The notes: a model not told the origin generated them from the letters alone. A stretch of DNA of 64,000 nucleotides from Bdellovibrio sp. KM01 (GCF_013752535.1 NZ_CP058348.1:1860001-1924000), one strand, 5' to 3'. Positions 34,208-45,420 are shown, counted from the first letter of the stretch. Program-made: numbers and translations.

Positions 34208-36415
34208 ATGATTCATCTACCACCATTAATTTACGATCTTGGGATAATTCTGGTAGTGGGCGCCTTGGTGACCCTGCTGTTTAAAAAGCTCCGACAGCCT
34301 TTGGTGTTGGGTTATCTTGTTGCAGGTTTCCTGGTTAGTCAGCATTTTCCGTATCTTCCAACTATTCAAGACAAAGCCAATATAAGCACATGGGCCGAGA
34401 TCGGTGTGATCTTTCTTTTGTTTGGTTTGGGGTTGGAATTCAGCTTTAAAAAACTAGTAAAGGTCGGTGGCTCTGCCGGATTCACCGCGGTGTTTGAAGT
34501 GATCTTCATGGTGGGCTTGGGCTATCTGGTGGGAAGATTGATCGGGTGGAATTCCATCGACAGTCTTTTTATGGGTGGTGTGCTTTCGATTTCTTCAACC
34601 ACCATCATTGTGCGTGCCTTCCAGGAATTGAATATGAAGGGTCAGCGCTTTGTGGAGTTGGTCTTTGGTATTTTAATCGTGGAGGACATCGTCGCCGTTT
34701 TGCTTTTGGTCTTGTTGCCATCGTTGGCAATGAGCGAAGGCTTAAATATGGGTTCACTGATGACGGTGACTCTGCGAATGGTTTTCTTTATTTTACTGTG
34801 GTTCGTGGTGGGAATTTTTCTTTTACCCGTATTCTTGCGCAAAATCCGGACACTGCTAGAGGAGGAAACGACGTTGATCGTTTCGATCGCTCTATGTTTT
34901 ATGATGGTGGCGATTTCATCTTTGGCGGGATTCTCTCCGGCGTTGGGGGCTTTTGTGATGGGTTCGCTTTTAGCAGAGACTCCCGAAGGTCATCACATTG
35001 AAAAACTGATCAATCCGGTAAAAAATCTTTTTGCAGCTGTTTTCTTTGTTTCCGTGGGAACGATGATTGATCCACAGATCATCATGGATAAGCCCGCCCT
35101 GATTCTGCTTCTGACACTGGTTACGATCTTTGGTAAATTCCTAAGTACTTATTTGGGGGCTTTGCTAACAGGCCAAAGCCGAAAAACTTCGATGCAGTCA
35201 GGGATGAGTCTTGCGCAAATCGGGGAGTTCTCTTTTATCATCGCAGCTCTTGGTACGACACTTAAGGTGACTAGTGATTTCATTTATCCTTTGGCAGTGG
35301 CCGTTTCAGCAGTCACGACATTTACGACACCCTATATGATCAAAGCATCGCCGTGGTTCACAGAGGCTATGGATCGCTTATTGCCGGATCGCCTTAAGAA
35401 GGCCATGGATAACTATAAGTCATCTTTCGAACGCCAAGGAACTCGCAACGTCGGATCTTTGCTGGCGGAGGCTTACGGAATGAAGATCATTTTAAATTCC
35501 GTGGTGATCGTAGCTTTGACTTTCGGATTTAAAAAGTTTGCGGCTCAGTTCTTGCAAAAAGTTCTACCGGACTTTGAGCACGTGAACGGTGTGAGCTTAA
35601 TGCTTTGTATGATTCTCTCGGCTCCATTTTTCTGGGGCTTGGTTAAGGGGCGTCCTGCAAAAAAATTAGCGCAAGATCTGGATGTCATGGCAAGGCTTCG
35701 TCGTTTGATTCCGGGGATCACCTTTGCGCGCGTGTTGCTGGCAATCGTACTGCTGGCAGGCTTGGTCGCGCAGTTTGTTTCCTTAAGACTGGCATCCGGC
35801 GCCTTGGTCGGTGCAGTTTTAGTGATGGGTGTGCTTTCGTACCGCTATGGCGAAAAAGTCTACAAGCTTTTTGAGGGCGAGTTTTTATCAAACCTCACCG
35901 AAAAAGAGCGCGAAGAGATTTCTAAGCGTGACGAGATCACGCATCTCGCATTGCCGTGGGATGCCTCAATCAGTGTTTTGGAAGTGGCCGTGGATTCCAC
36001 GTGGGCTGGTCGCACTCTGCGTGAATTAAAATTTAAAGAAAACTACAGTGTGACGATTGCTTCGGTGATTCGTGGCACTCGTCGCTTTTTCGCGCCGGCT
36101 GGGGATTTTATCTTGTGGCCATTTGATAAAATCGTCTGCTTTGGAAGTGAGGCAGAGTTACTTGATTTGAATAATAAAGTAGAACAAGAGCGAATTCATA
36201 AATGGCAAGAAGCGGAAACGCCGAAATACCGCATGGGCTCATTTGTTGTTCAGGACGAAGAGACCTACTTGGGTAAGACCATTCGCGAGAGTGGTATCCG
36301 GGAAGCGAAAAAGATTCTGGTCGTTTGTGTGGAGCGAGGTAAAGAAAGAATCCTGGGGCCCTCTGCTGGTACGGTTTTGCAGGCAGGTGATCTAGTCTGG
36401 TTTGTGTCGGAATAA
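34208..36415 (+). CDS. CPA2-family monovalent cation:proton antiporter with TrkA-C domains
   Basis: This 735-residue protein has about 12-13 membrane helices in the N-terminal 400 residues (FLLFGLGLEFSFKKL, SISSTTIIVRAFQE, LAQIGEFSFIIAALG; typical Kef/YbaL-type Na+(K+)/H+ antiporter). A second group of hydrophobic helices runs from 425 to 550. Two cytosolic TrkA_C-like units end it, near 590-655 and 668-735. It exchanges K+ or Na+ for H+ across the inner membrane, gated by a ligand on the TrkA_C domains. No NAD-binding TrkA_N domain is apparent. Confidence 0.93.
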   Translation: MIHLPPLIYDLGIILVVGALVTLLFKKLRQPLVLGYLVAGFLVSQHFPYLPTIQDKANISTWAEIGVIFLLFGLGLEFSFKKLVKVGGSAGFTAVFEVIFMVGLGYLVGRLIGWNSIDSLFMGGVLSISSTTIIVRAFQELNMKGQRFVELVFGILIVEDIVAVLLLVLLPSLAMSEGLNMGSLMTVTLRMVFFILLWFVVGIFLLPVFLRKIRTLLEEETTLIVSIALCFMMVAISSLAGFSPALGAFVMGSLLAETPEGHHIEKLINPVKNLFAAVFFVSVGTMIDPQIIMDKPALILLLTLVTIFGKFLSTYLGALLTGQSRKTSMQSGMSLAQIGEFSFIIAALGTTLKVTSDFIYPLAVAVSAVTTFTTPYMIKASPWFTEAMDRLLPDRLKKAMDNYKSSFERQGTRNVGSLLAEAYGMKIILNSVVIVALTFGFKKFAAQFLQKVLPDFEHVNGVSLMLCMILSAPFFWGLVKGRPAKKLAQDLDVMARLRRLIPGITFARVLLAIVLLAGLVAQFVSLRLASGALVGAVLVMGVLSYRYGEKVYKLFEGEFLSNLTEKEREEISKRDEITHLALPWDASISVLEVAVDSTWAGRTLRELKFKENYSVTIASVIRGTRRFFAPAGDFILWPFDKIVCFGSEAELLDLNNKVEQERIHKWQEAETPKYRMGSFVVQDEETYLGKTIRESGIREAKKILVVCVERGKERILGPSAGTVLQAGDLVWFVSE

Positions 36416-36489
36416 AAATTGACCCTTTCGCTTGGCAGCGCGAAAATTAGAAAAGTATCTTCAAAAGTTTTGTATGAAAGGCCTCGGTC

Positions 36490-37638
36490 ATGCCTACAAA
36501 GTTTTCCCGCAAGATTCTTTTTTTCGTTGCCGTTATTATTGGCCTGGGATTTTTCGTGGGCGGTTCCACCGCCATTTCTCAGCTTCACGCTCCTCTCACT
36601 CAAGAAGACATAGCTGCTTTATCAGAACCAGATTTGTCTGAGGATATGGTGGCGGCGATGAATCCTTCGAATCCAAATTTTGGTCAAAGTATGGTTTGGA
36701 TTCCTGGTGGCGAATTTTGGATGGGCAGTAACAATCCCGGGGTCATCGATGCGCAACCTGAACATCGCGTTCATATCGATGGATTCTGGATGGATCAATA
36801 TCTTGTCACCAATCGTGATTTTATGGATTTCGTGGATCAAACCGGATATGTCACGGTCGCGGAAAGACGACTGGATCCGAAAGACTATCCTGATTTGCCA
36901 GCAGAGCTTTTAGCTCCGGGTGCCATCATTTTTAGTCCTCGTATCGATCGAACCGATTTGGGAATTTCTGGATCCGTTTATTGGCGCTGGCAACCCGGTG
37001 CAAATTGGCGTCACCCGGAAGGGCCTGGCAGCGATTTGCGCGGACGAGAGTTGATGCCCGTGATTCATGTATCCTATGCGGATGCAGAAGCCTATGCGAA
37101 TTTCAGAGGAAAACGTCTGCCTACAGAAGCTGAATGGGAGTACGCCGCTCGTGGTGGGCTGGATCGTATGCCATTTAGTTGGGGAAAAGATTTCCGTCCT
37201 TCTGGAAAGTTTATGGCCAACACCTGGCAGGGAAATTTTCCTTACTTTGATTCTGCCGAAGATGGTTTTAAAGGACTTTCTCCCGTGGGAAGTTTTCCTC
37301 CGAATGGCTATGGACTGTATGATATGACGGGAAACGTCTGGCAGTGGGTCTCTGATTGGTATCGCCCTGATTATTTCAAACACCAGGCAGGTAAAGTGAC
37401 GATGAACCCGCAAGGACCAAAAACTTCAGAGAAAGGTCCCGATCCATCCTATAAAAAAAGGGTGCAAAAAGGCGGTTCATATCTTTGCACAGATTTCTAT
37501 TGTTCGAATTTGGATCCTGGAGCTCGTCGTCGTGGCGACGTGTGGAGTGGATCACCTCAGGTGGGTTTTCGTCTGGTTACTTCTGAGCCAGCAAACGCCT
37601 CATTTACCTTTAAGCAAAAATTTTCCCAATACCGATAG
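36490..37638 (+). CDS. formylglycine-generating enzyme family protein, membrane-anchored
   Basis: This 382-residue protein has an N-terminal hydrophobic segment (FFVAVIIGLGFFVGG). The FGE-sulfatase domain begins WIPGGEFWMGSNNPG and includes GKRLPTEAEWEYAARGG, GNVWQWVSDW and the final GGSYLCTDFYCSNLDPGARRR. Cys333 and Cys338 match the copper-binding, catalytic Cys pair of true FGE (LC-x4-C), which many FGE-like proteins lack. True FGE oxidises a Cys of sulfatases to formylglycine. No sulfatase gene is in this window. Location outside the cytoplasm is likely. Confidence 0.88.
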   Translation: MPTKFSRKILFFVAVIIGLGFFVGGSTAISQLHAPLTQEDIAALSEPDLSEDMVAAMNPSNPNFGQSMVWIPGGEFWMGSNNPGVIDAQPEHRVHIDGFWMDQYLVTNRDFMDFVDQTGYVTVAERRLDPKDYPDLPAELLAPGAIIFSPRIDRTDLGISGSVYWRWQPGANWRHPEGPGSDLRGRELMPVIHVSYADAEAYANFRGKRLPTEAEWEYAARGGLDRMPFSWGKDFRPSGKFMANTWQGNFPYFDSAEDGFKGLSPVGSFPPNGYGLYDMTGNVWQWVSDWYRPDYFKHQAGKVTMNPQGPKTSEKGPDPSYKKRVQKGGSYLCTDFYCSNLDPGARRRGDVWSGSPQVGFRLVTSEPANASFTFKQKFSQYR

Positions 37639-37668
37639 CCCTGTGCTAGGATTGCTTACGAGGTTTTT

Positions 37669-38187
37669 ATGAGCAATCCATTTGTCAAAGCACGGGGCAA
37701 GTCTCCCATCGTTGCAGAAAAAGTTTTTATCGCCGACAACGCACGTCTGATTGGTGATGTGGAAGTCGGTGAAGGCTCTTCCATCTGGTACAATGTCACG
37801 ATCCGCGGCGATGTCATGCCTATTAAGTTGGGTAAAGAAGTGAATGTTCAAGATGGCAGTGTGGTTCATGGAACATACGGAAAGTATGGAACGACCCTGC
37901 ATGACCGAGTTACTGTGGGGCATTTAGTTATGTTGCATGGCTGCGAAGTCGGTCGTGCAACGCTCGTGGGTATGGGGTCAATTTTGATGGATGGCGTAAA
38001 AGTAGGAGAGCACTGTCTGATTGGAGCGGGGTCTCTCTTGACGGAAGGCACCGAAATTCCTCCGCGCAGCCTGGTTGTGGGGCGTCCTGCTAAGGTTAAA
38101 CGCGCTTTGACAGACGAAGAGGTCGCCTTGCTGGAGAAGTCAGCAGATAATTACCTGCTATATAAAACGTGGTACAACGAGGTCTAG
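37669..38187 (+). CDS. gamma carbonic anhydrase family protein (YrdA/PaaY-like)
   Basis: The 172 residues form a left-handed beta-helix of hexapeptide repeats (NARLIGDVEVGEGSSIWYNV, then RGDVMPIKLG) and a C-terminal helix. The metal ligands are His67 (SVVHGT), His85 (VTVGH) and His90 (MLHGCEVG), as in gamma carbonic anhydrases. Some family members act as thioesterases or have no known activity, so the substrate is open. The ribosome site GAGG is well spaced. Confidence 0.93.
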   Translation: MSNPFVKARGKSPIVAEKVFIADNARLIGDVEVGEGSSIWYNVTIRGDVMPIKLGKEVNVQDGSVVHGTYGKYGTTLHDRVTVGHLVMLHGCEVGRATLVGMGSILMDGVKVGEHCLIGAGSLLTEGTEIPPRSLVVGRPAKVKRALTDEEVALLEKSADNYLLYKTWYNEV

Positions 38188-38194
38188 TCTTAAC

Positions 38195-39725
<1,531 letters not shown>

Positions 39726-39730
39726 TCGCT

Positions 39731-41254
39731 ATGCTACGTGGATTTATCATTTTGGATTTCGGTTCGCAATTCACTCAGTTGATTGCGCGTCGTTTGCGTG
39801 AAATGGGATATTATTCAGAGATTCATTCTTACCAATATCCCACAGAAGAAATCATTAAAAAGAAACCTTACGGAATTATTTTGAGTGGCGGACCGAACTC
39901 GGTTTACGAGACAGGATCTCCGCAAAGAAATATCCAGGAACTTCGTAACATAAGTCCTTTGTTTTGCGTATGTTATGGAATGCAGTTACTGACTCATTCA
40001 TTGGGTGGCAAGGTTACGAAAGCTCAGCATCGTGAGTACGGCCTTAATTATGTAACATGGACTGAAGTCGTAAAAGGCGTTCCGCAAAAACAGAAAGTCT
40101 GGATGAGTCACGGTGACGTAGTTGAAGCTGTGCCTGAGGGCTTTAAAGTCATCGCAACTTCTGATGGTGATCACCCCGCAGCGATGCGTGGCGAGAACGT
40201 CCTGGCGGTGCAATTCCATCCTGAGGTGGTCCATACCGAGCACGGTTTGGATCTGTTGAAGTATTTTACCGCGGATATGTGTAAAGCCCCTGCTGATTGG
40301 GATGCGCCTCACATCAAAGATCACTTGATGGACGATATTCGTAAGAAAGTCGCCCCGGAAGACCACGTGTTGGTTGGATTAAGTGGAGGCGTTGATTCCA
40401 CTGTGGTCGCAACGTTATTAACGAAAGCGCTGGGTGCCGATCGTGTTCACTGTGTATTTGTCGATAATGGTTTGCTTCGTAAAAACGAGTACGAAAATGT
40501 TTTGCAAAGCTATCAAGGCTTAGGTTTGAACGTTCGCGGTGTTGATGCTTCGAAAGAATTCATGGACGCCTTGGCTGGTAAAACAGATCCTGAAGATAAA
40601 CGTAAAGCCATTGGCCGCGTGTTTATCGAGGTTTTTGACAAGAGTTATGACAAAGCACTTCCGATCAAGTGGCTTGCGCAAGGGACCTTGTATCCCGATG
40701 TGATTGAAAGCGTTTCTTCAATTGGTGGCAGTGTCACGATCAAGTCTCACCACAATGTGGGTGGCTTGCCGGAAAAAATGAAATTGAAATTGTTGGAACC
40801 CGTTCGAGAGCTTTTTAAAGATGAAGTTCGCGCGATGGGAGCTCAGTTGGGATTGTCGAAAGAACTTTTATGGCGTCATCCTTTTCCTGGTCCGGGTCTT
40901 GCGATTCGTGTCTTGGGTGAAGTCACGCCAGAAAAGTTGCGTATCTTGAAAGATGCTGACGATGTTTATATTTCACAACTGCGTAAGCACGGTCTGTATG
41001 ACAAAATATGGCAGGCCTTCTGTGTGCTGTTGCCAGTGAGAACGGTGGGCGTGCAAGGTGATTCCAGAACCTATGATCACGTTCTGGCTTTGCGTGCAGT
41101 GACTTCTAGTGACGGCATGACGGCGGATTGGTATCCGTTTGAATTCGCCTTCCTGCGCGAAGTTTCCAACCTTATTACCAATAAAGTAAAAGGTGTGAAT
41201 CGCGTGGTCTATGACGTCACCAGTAAGCCTCCCGGGACGATTGAGTGGGAGTAG
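39731..41254 (+). CDS. guaA: GMP synthase (glutamine-hydrolysing)
   Basis: This 507-residue enzyme converts XMP to GMP. The N-terminal class I glutamine amidotransferase has the nucleophile Cys81 in FCVCYGMQ and its His/Glu in VQFHPEV. The ATP-pyrophosphatase P-loop is VGLSGGVDSTVVA. The C-terminal dimerisation domain ends RVVYDVTSKPPGTIEWE, as in the family. It is in an operon with guaB. Confidence 0.98.
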   Translation: MLRGFIILDFGSQFTQLIARRLREMGYYSEIHSYQYPTEEIIKKKPYGIILSGGPNSVYETGSPQRNIQELRNISPLFCVCYGMQLLTHSLGGKVTKAQHREYGLNYVTWTEVVKGVPQKQKVWMSHGDVVEAVPEGFKVIATSDGDHPAAMRGENVLAVQFHPEVVHTEHGLDLLKYFTADMCKAPADWDAPHIKDHLMDDIRKKVAPEDHVLVGLSGGVDSTVVATLLTKALGADRVHCVFVDNGLLRKNEYENVLQSYQGLGLNVRGVDASKEFMDALAGKTDPEDKRKAIGRVFIEVFDKSYDKALPIKWLAQGTLYPDVIESVSSIGGSVTIKSHHNVGGLPEKMKLKLLEPVRELFKDEVRAMGAQLGLSKELLWRHPFPGPGLAIRVLGEVTPEKLRILKDADDVYISQLRKHGLYDKIWQAFCVLLPVRTVGVQGDSRTYDHVLALRAVTSSDGMTADWYPFEFAFLREVSNLITNKVKGVNRVVYDVTSKPPGTIEWE

Positions 41255-41261
41255 TTTCTAT

Positions 41262-41693
41262 TTAATGCTGGTGGGTGTGTCCTTGTTTGGCATAATCCAC
41301 CATGCCTTGGAAGTCGATCAGAACCACGGGTTCATTGCCGACGACCCAAGCATCGTGTCCCGGAGGAATTAACGAAACTTCGCCGGGGCCGCATTCGATC
41401 TCTTTTCCGTCATCCATTTTAATTCTTAAAGTTCCCGACACATGATACTGAAAGTGCGGAGCTTTGCAGCTGTCAGTCTTAGCAATCGGTTTAACGGATT
41501 CAGACCATTTCCAGCCGGGTTGCAGTGTCGCGCGACCGACGATAGCGCCGTCGAAATCCAGTAGTTCCAAGCGTCCCAGTGGGAATTCGCGAACCTCTTT
41601 GGTTTCAGAAAAATCCAGGGCGGTCAGTGCACCCATGACGTTTGAGTTCTTATTGTGTTGTTGTTCAGAAGAGATATTACTTTGCAGAGCCAT
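41262..41693 (-). CDS. small cupin-domain protein
   Basis: The 143-residue protein holds one cupin barrel (HFQYHVSGTLRIKMDDGKE, CGPGEVSLIPPGHDAWVVG). The metal-ligand pattern is only partly kept (HFQYH and PGHDAW), so it could be a binding rather than a catalytic cupin. It ends in a His-rich tail (KQGHTHQH). The ribosome site is AGGAGG, and its 3' end faces that of guaA. Confidence 0.82.
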   Translation of the reverse strand: MALQSNISSEQQHNKNSNVMGALTALDFSETKEVREFPLGRLELLDFDGAIVGRATLQPGWKWSESVKPIAKTDSCKAPHFQYHVSGTLRIKMDDGKEIECGPGEVSLIPPGHDAWVVGNEPVVLIDFQGMVDYAKQGHTHQH

Positions 41694-41735
41694 ACTTGCC
41701 TCCTAAAATAGCGAATAGCTTATTCGACTCGTAAA

Positions 41736-42248
41736 TTATTGAAGTCCACATTCTAATTTAAACTTTTCCCAGTTCCCAATTTGCTTGGCGTCGGTATGAA
41801 TGGTGTTGGTGATGCGTCCACCGCCTCCCACCGCTGTGACATAGTTGCCGCTGATGGTTTGCAAAGCGTAAATCCCGCCACCGATCGAGATGGTTTTAAA
41901 TTTTTCCCAAGCTTGTAGTTGGGTGGCGTCGGAATGGATAACGTCAGTGATGCGTCCGCCACCGCTGACAGCTGTCAAATAGTAGCCTTTGACAGTTTTT
42001 AAGCCGTAATTAATATAGGAATCACCATCGCAGGAATCTTCAAAGATGAATGTTTCCCAGGACCCAATTTTTTTCGCATCCGTGTGAATCACATCCGTAA
42101 TTCTGCCCCCGCCGCCAACGGCTGTCACATAATGACCATTGTATGTTTTAATTGCGCATTTAATAGGTCCATTGCAAGCCAGAGAAATACTGGCAAAGCA
42201 TTGCACGATCAACAGAGAGAATCCCGTCAGGATGAGAGTCTTTTTCAT
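41736..42248 (-). CDS. secreted fascin-like beta-trefoil protein with three repeats
   Basis: Start ATG 42248 has AGGAG and begins a signal peptide (MKKTLILTGFSLLIVQCFAS); the frame extends further upstream without a ribosome site. The mature 145 residues are three copies of about 43-50 residues. Each contains GxYxTAVxGGGRITDVIHTD followed by W-E-x-F, the layout of fascin/actin-crosslinking-like beta-trefoils. Such folds often bind sugars or proteins. Four cysteines are present in the mature part, at the start, middle and end. Confidence 0.8.
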   Translation of the reverse strand: MKKTLILTGFSLLIVQCFASISLACNGPIKCAIKTYNGHYVTAVGGGGRITDVIHTDAKKIGSWETFIFEDSCDGDSYINYGLKTVKGYYLTAVSGGGRITDVIHSDATQLQAWEKFKTISIGGGIYALQTISGNYVTAVGGGGRITNTIHTDAKQIGNWEKFKLECGLQ

Positions 42249-42411
42249 AGGCACTCCTTTTGAGTGATGGCGTTGTGTCCTTAGCAAACTCCCAAGAAAT
42301 CATTCTCGCAAGGCCGGGATGTTGCAATGCAATTTGAATTTCAGCATAACTGGATTGGTTCAGGAAAATCCCCGGAGTAGAATTTAGAATGTCTTCTGCC
42401 TTGGAGGCTTC

Positions 42412-43158
42412 ATGAAATCATTTTTCATAGTGGTATTTCTATTCTCTTTAACGGCTCGTGCGGAGACGGTGATCTTGGGACCTTCGCAGAATATCGGCGA
42501 AGGCCAGGCTTCAAGTTTCGTAAAAATGGATGAGACCAGTTTGATCACATCCTTGGGATTGGTGTTTTCTGGAAAATGTCTGCAAGGACTTCCGGATAGC
42601 AAAGGACATGACTATGAATACAATCTGGATTTGCCAGAGGGTGTTTTAGCGCCTCCTTTTGATCACTTCACCATGAATTGGAATCCTCATGGTCATGTTC
42701 CTGATGAAATATACGGGGTTCCACATTTTGATTTTCACTTTTATTTTATAACCAAACATGAACAGCACATGATTCCTTGTGATGGTACGGATAATGCGAC
42801 TTGTATGAAGCAGCCACCTGCGGATTACATCCCTCCCTATTATATTTCAGGGCCGGGTGGGGTCCCGATGATGGGATGGCATTGGGTGGACTTTCGCTCT
42901 CCAGAATTTCACGGCCAGCCTTTTACGACGACCTATATTTATGGATTCTATAATGGAGAAATGATTTTTCTGGAGCCGATGATGGCTCTTTCATACCTGC
43001 AAACCAAACCGCAGTTCACCAAAGAGGTGCCGCTACCTAAGAACGTGGCAAAGCCCGGAAATTATCCAGCCAATTATTCATTGATGTACGAGTCAGTTCA
43101 GGATTTGTATTGGTTGTCTCTGGATAAATTGACGGAGCTTAAGAGCGGTAATTTATGA
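42412..43158 (+). CDS. exported TTHB210-like (DUF5602) protein
   Basis: This 248-residue protein has a signal peptide (FFIVVFLFSLTARAE). A His/Asp-rich core follows: FTMNWNPHGHVPDEIYGVPH and then FDFHFYF, FITKHEQHMIPCD and GWHWVDFRSPEF. This is the TTHB210-like family, where histidines probably hold a metal; the biological role is unknown. Ribosome site GGAGG. A second exported gene follows after 27 bases. Confidence 0.78.
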   Translation: MKSFFIVVFLFSLTARAETVILGPSQNIGEGQASSFVKMDETSLITSLGLVFSGKCLQGLPDSKGHDYEYNLDLPEGVLAPPFDHFTMNWNPHGHVPDEIYGVPHFDFHFYFITKHEQHMIPCDGTDNATCMKQPPADYIPPYYISGPGGVPMMGWHWVDFRSPEFHGQPFTTTYIYGFYNGEMIFLEPMMALSYLQTKPQFTKEVPLPKNVAKPGNYPANYSLMYESVQDLYWLSLDKLTELKSGNL

Positions 43159-43185
43159 TTTGAAAATTAAAAAATGGAGGTTTCC

Positions 43186-44121
43186 ATGAATCGTTTCAAG
43201 TGGATTTTGCTGACGGTGGCTTCTATGGCTGTCGTGGCCGTTGCAGCGGAGCATATTTTCTTTCAGACAGCGGGAACGTCTGCGTTTGGCTATGTGAAAG
43301 ATATCAACAACCTTCGTCAGGTGAAAAAAGTTTTACAAGATTATGAACTCTTGGTGATGTATGGTCCCGCAGATTCACAAAGCCTTTATCTGGTCGACAG
43401 CAAATTAACCACGCAGTATTCTTTGGATGTCGATGGTATTGCCGGAAAATTGAAGATGGAAGTTCGTACTGGAGACAATTTGCAAATTCCTCTTTGGAAC
43501 AAAGCCGAAGACGCAACCGGCATCGATTATGATCACGAATTTGGTTTGGTGACGACCGGACTTTCCCAATGTTGTGGGGCGGTTACGGGTTATCGTGCCT
43601 ATGACGTGAAGTCGGGATATTTAATTCTGTCATTCAATTCTTTTTCGGGTGGCAATGGGGCTGTTCAGCATCCCTTCGTCCTTGATGTGCCGAATTCACA
43701 GCTGCCACAAAGATACATCGGTGTCATCAGCGGCGACAGCACTCGGGATCAGGATTTCGTAACACCAGCTCCGGGAATGGTAAAAACGGCATTGGTAAAA
43801 ATGGGAATTGTCGGCAAGTTTTATCAACGTTTGCAGTTGGATATGAAAGTCGCTGAAGGTTACGCGCCAAGTATCATGTCAGTTACGATGGAAAAGAATC
43901 CGAATGATCCTGACAGCGGTAAAATTGAGATCAACAATGATGTTGCGACACTTTGGAATATTGATGGAGGTACAGATCCCAATGCCATTCAGGGTGTGCA
44001 AATGAAGATCGTCGTAAATGGTGGTGACGGAGATAAAACTGTCATCATTCCGGTTGTGAATGATCGTCTGAATCTTGACCAAGCGACAGTCCCTGAGGGC
44101 GTCAGTCTGAAAGCGCAGTAA
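43186..44121 (+). CDS. exported protein of unknown function
   Basis: ATG 43186 is used because GGAGG (43176-43180) lies just before it; the ATG at 43174 overlaps that site. The 311-residue product has an N-terminal hydrophobic segment (WILLTVASMAVVAVAA). The mature part is beta-rich, with DYDHEFGLVTTGLSQCCGAV holding a Cys pair and VKMGIVGKFYQRLQLDMK after it. No family recognised. It probably shares a message with the TTHB210-like gene. Confidence 0.78.
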   Translation: MNRFKWILLTVASMAVVAVAAEHIFFQTAGTSAFGYVKDINNLRQVKKVLQDYELLVMYGPADSQSLYLVDSKLTTQYSLDVDGIAGKLKMEVRTGDNLQIPLWNKAEDATGIDYDHEFGLVTTGLSQCCGAVTGYRAYDVKSGYLILSFNSFSGGNGAVQHPFVLDVPNSQLPQRYIGVISGDSTRDQDFVTPAPGMVKTALVKMGIVGKFYQRLQLDMKVAEGYAPSIMSVTMEKNPNDPDSGKIEINNDVATLWNIDGGTDPNAIQGVQMKIVVNGGDGDKTVIIPVVNDRLNLDQATVPEGVSLKAQ

Positions 44122-44163
44122 CGCCAGTCTTGCGAATTGTAGAGAGTTACACTATCATGTCTC

Positions 44164-45420
44164 ATGCTTATTAATGTGACTCCTCTTCGCAAGTATCGTG
44201 ACTTTCGCCTTTTATTTTTCGGACAGATGATTTCTCTCTTAGGAAGTATGGTGACCTATGTTGCTATACCTTATGAGGTCTACGAACTGACCAAGGACAA
44301 CTGGTTGGTTGGTATGTTGGGACTTGTGCAGCTTCTTCCAGTTTTAATTTTTGGTATTTTAGGTGGCACTTATGCAGATCGCATGGATCGTCGTAAGCTG
44401 CTTTTGACTTCTGAAATTATCATGACCTTGATTATTTTAGCGCAAGCTTTGAATGCATGTCGTGAAAAGCCTTCGGTTCCTTTGATCTTTGTATTGGTGG
44501 CTATTTTTCAATCTGTTCTGGGTTTCCATCGTCCCGCGATGGAAGCGATGACTCAAAAAATCGTTGATCCCGAAGATTATCCAGCCATTGGTGCCTTGGG
44601 AAGCTTCCGTTGGGCCACGGGCGCGATCGTCGGTCCTGCTTTAGGTGGAGTGTTGATTGCAAAATTTGGTGTGAAGGGGGCTTACTTCTTTGACGTCGTG
44701 AGTTTTGCGGCAGCTTTTATTGCGCTTTGGATGATGAGTCGTATGCCCGCTCCGGAGAAAAGAGATGTTTCTCCTTTGGAGGACGCGAAGGCGGGGCTAA
44801 AATATGCGCTTTCCAAACCTGAGCTGGTTGGAACTTATGTGATCGATATCGTCGCCATGGTTTTTGCATTTCCAGTCGCACTCTTTCCTGCGATGTCTGA
44901 AAATTGGGGAGGCGCGACTGCGGCTGGAGCCTTGTTCTCGGCAATGGCTGTAGGTTCCTTGATTATGACTTTGTTCAGTGGTTGGACCGGAAAAGTTCAA
45001 CATCATGGACGAGCGGTGGTGATTGCTGCCACTTTGTGGGCGGTGTTCATAATCGGTGTGGGATTTGCACAAAACCTTTGGGTCGCGGTTTTATTTTTAG
45101 GGTTAGCGGGGGCCGCTGACATGATGAGTGGTTTGTTCCGTGGAATAATTTGGAATCAAACAGTGCCGAATGATTTGCGCGGTCGCTTGTCAGGGATTGA
45201 AATGATCTCCTATATGTCGGGTCCACTCCTTGGAAATGCCCGGGCTGGGTGGGTTGCTGCGAAATATTCTGTGCCGGTGAGTATTGCCAGTGGTGGTTTA
45301 ATTTGTGCGGTTATGGTGGTTCTGACGGGGTTTATGCTCCCCCAGTTTTGGCGCTATAAGAGTCAAGGCAAAGATGAGCAAAAACTTATCCCTGCAGAGG
45401 GGTTAACGCAAGGCTCCTAA
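44164..45420 (+). CDS. MFS transporter (EntS-like MFS_3 group)
   Basis: This 418-residue carrier has about 12 membrane helices. The loop between helices 2 and 3 reads GGTYADRMDRRKLLL, the standard MFS motif A. RPAMEAMTQKIVDPEDYPAI and GALGSFRWATGAIVGPALGG resemble EntS-type exporters. The substrate is unknown; siderophore or drug export are the usual roles of this group. It stands alone between an exported-protein pair and dnaE. Confidence 0.9.
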   Translation: MLINVTPLRKYRDFRLLFFGQMISLLGSMVTYVAIPYEVYELTKDNWLVGMLGLVQLLPVLIFGILGGTYADRMDRRKLLLTSEIIMTLIILAQALNACREKPSVPLIFVLVAIFQSVLGFHRPAMEAMTQKIVDPEDYPAIGALGSFRWATGAIVGPALGGVLIAKFGVKGAYFFDVVSFAAAFIALWMMSRMPAPEKRDVSPLEDAKAGLKYALSKPELVGTYVIDIVAMVFAFPVALFPAMSENWGGATAAGALFSAMAVGSLIMTLFSGWTGKVQHHGRAVVIAATLWAVFIIGVGFAQNLWVAVLFLGLAGAADMMSGLFRGIIWNQTVPNDLRGRLSGIEMISYMSGPLLGNARAGWVAAKYSVPVSIASGGLICAVMVVLTGFMLPQFWRYKSQGKDEQKLIPAEGLTQGS

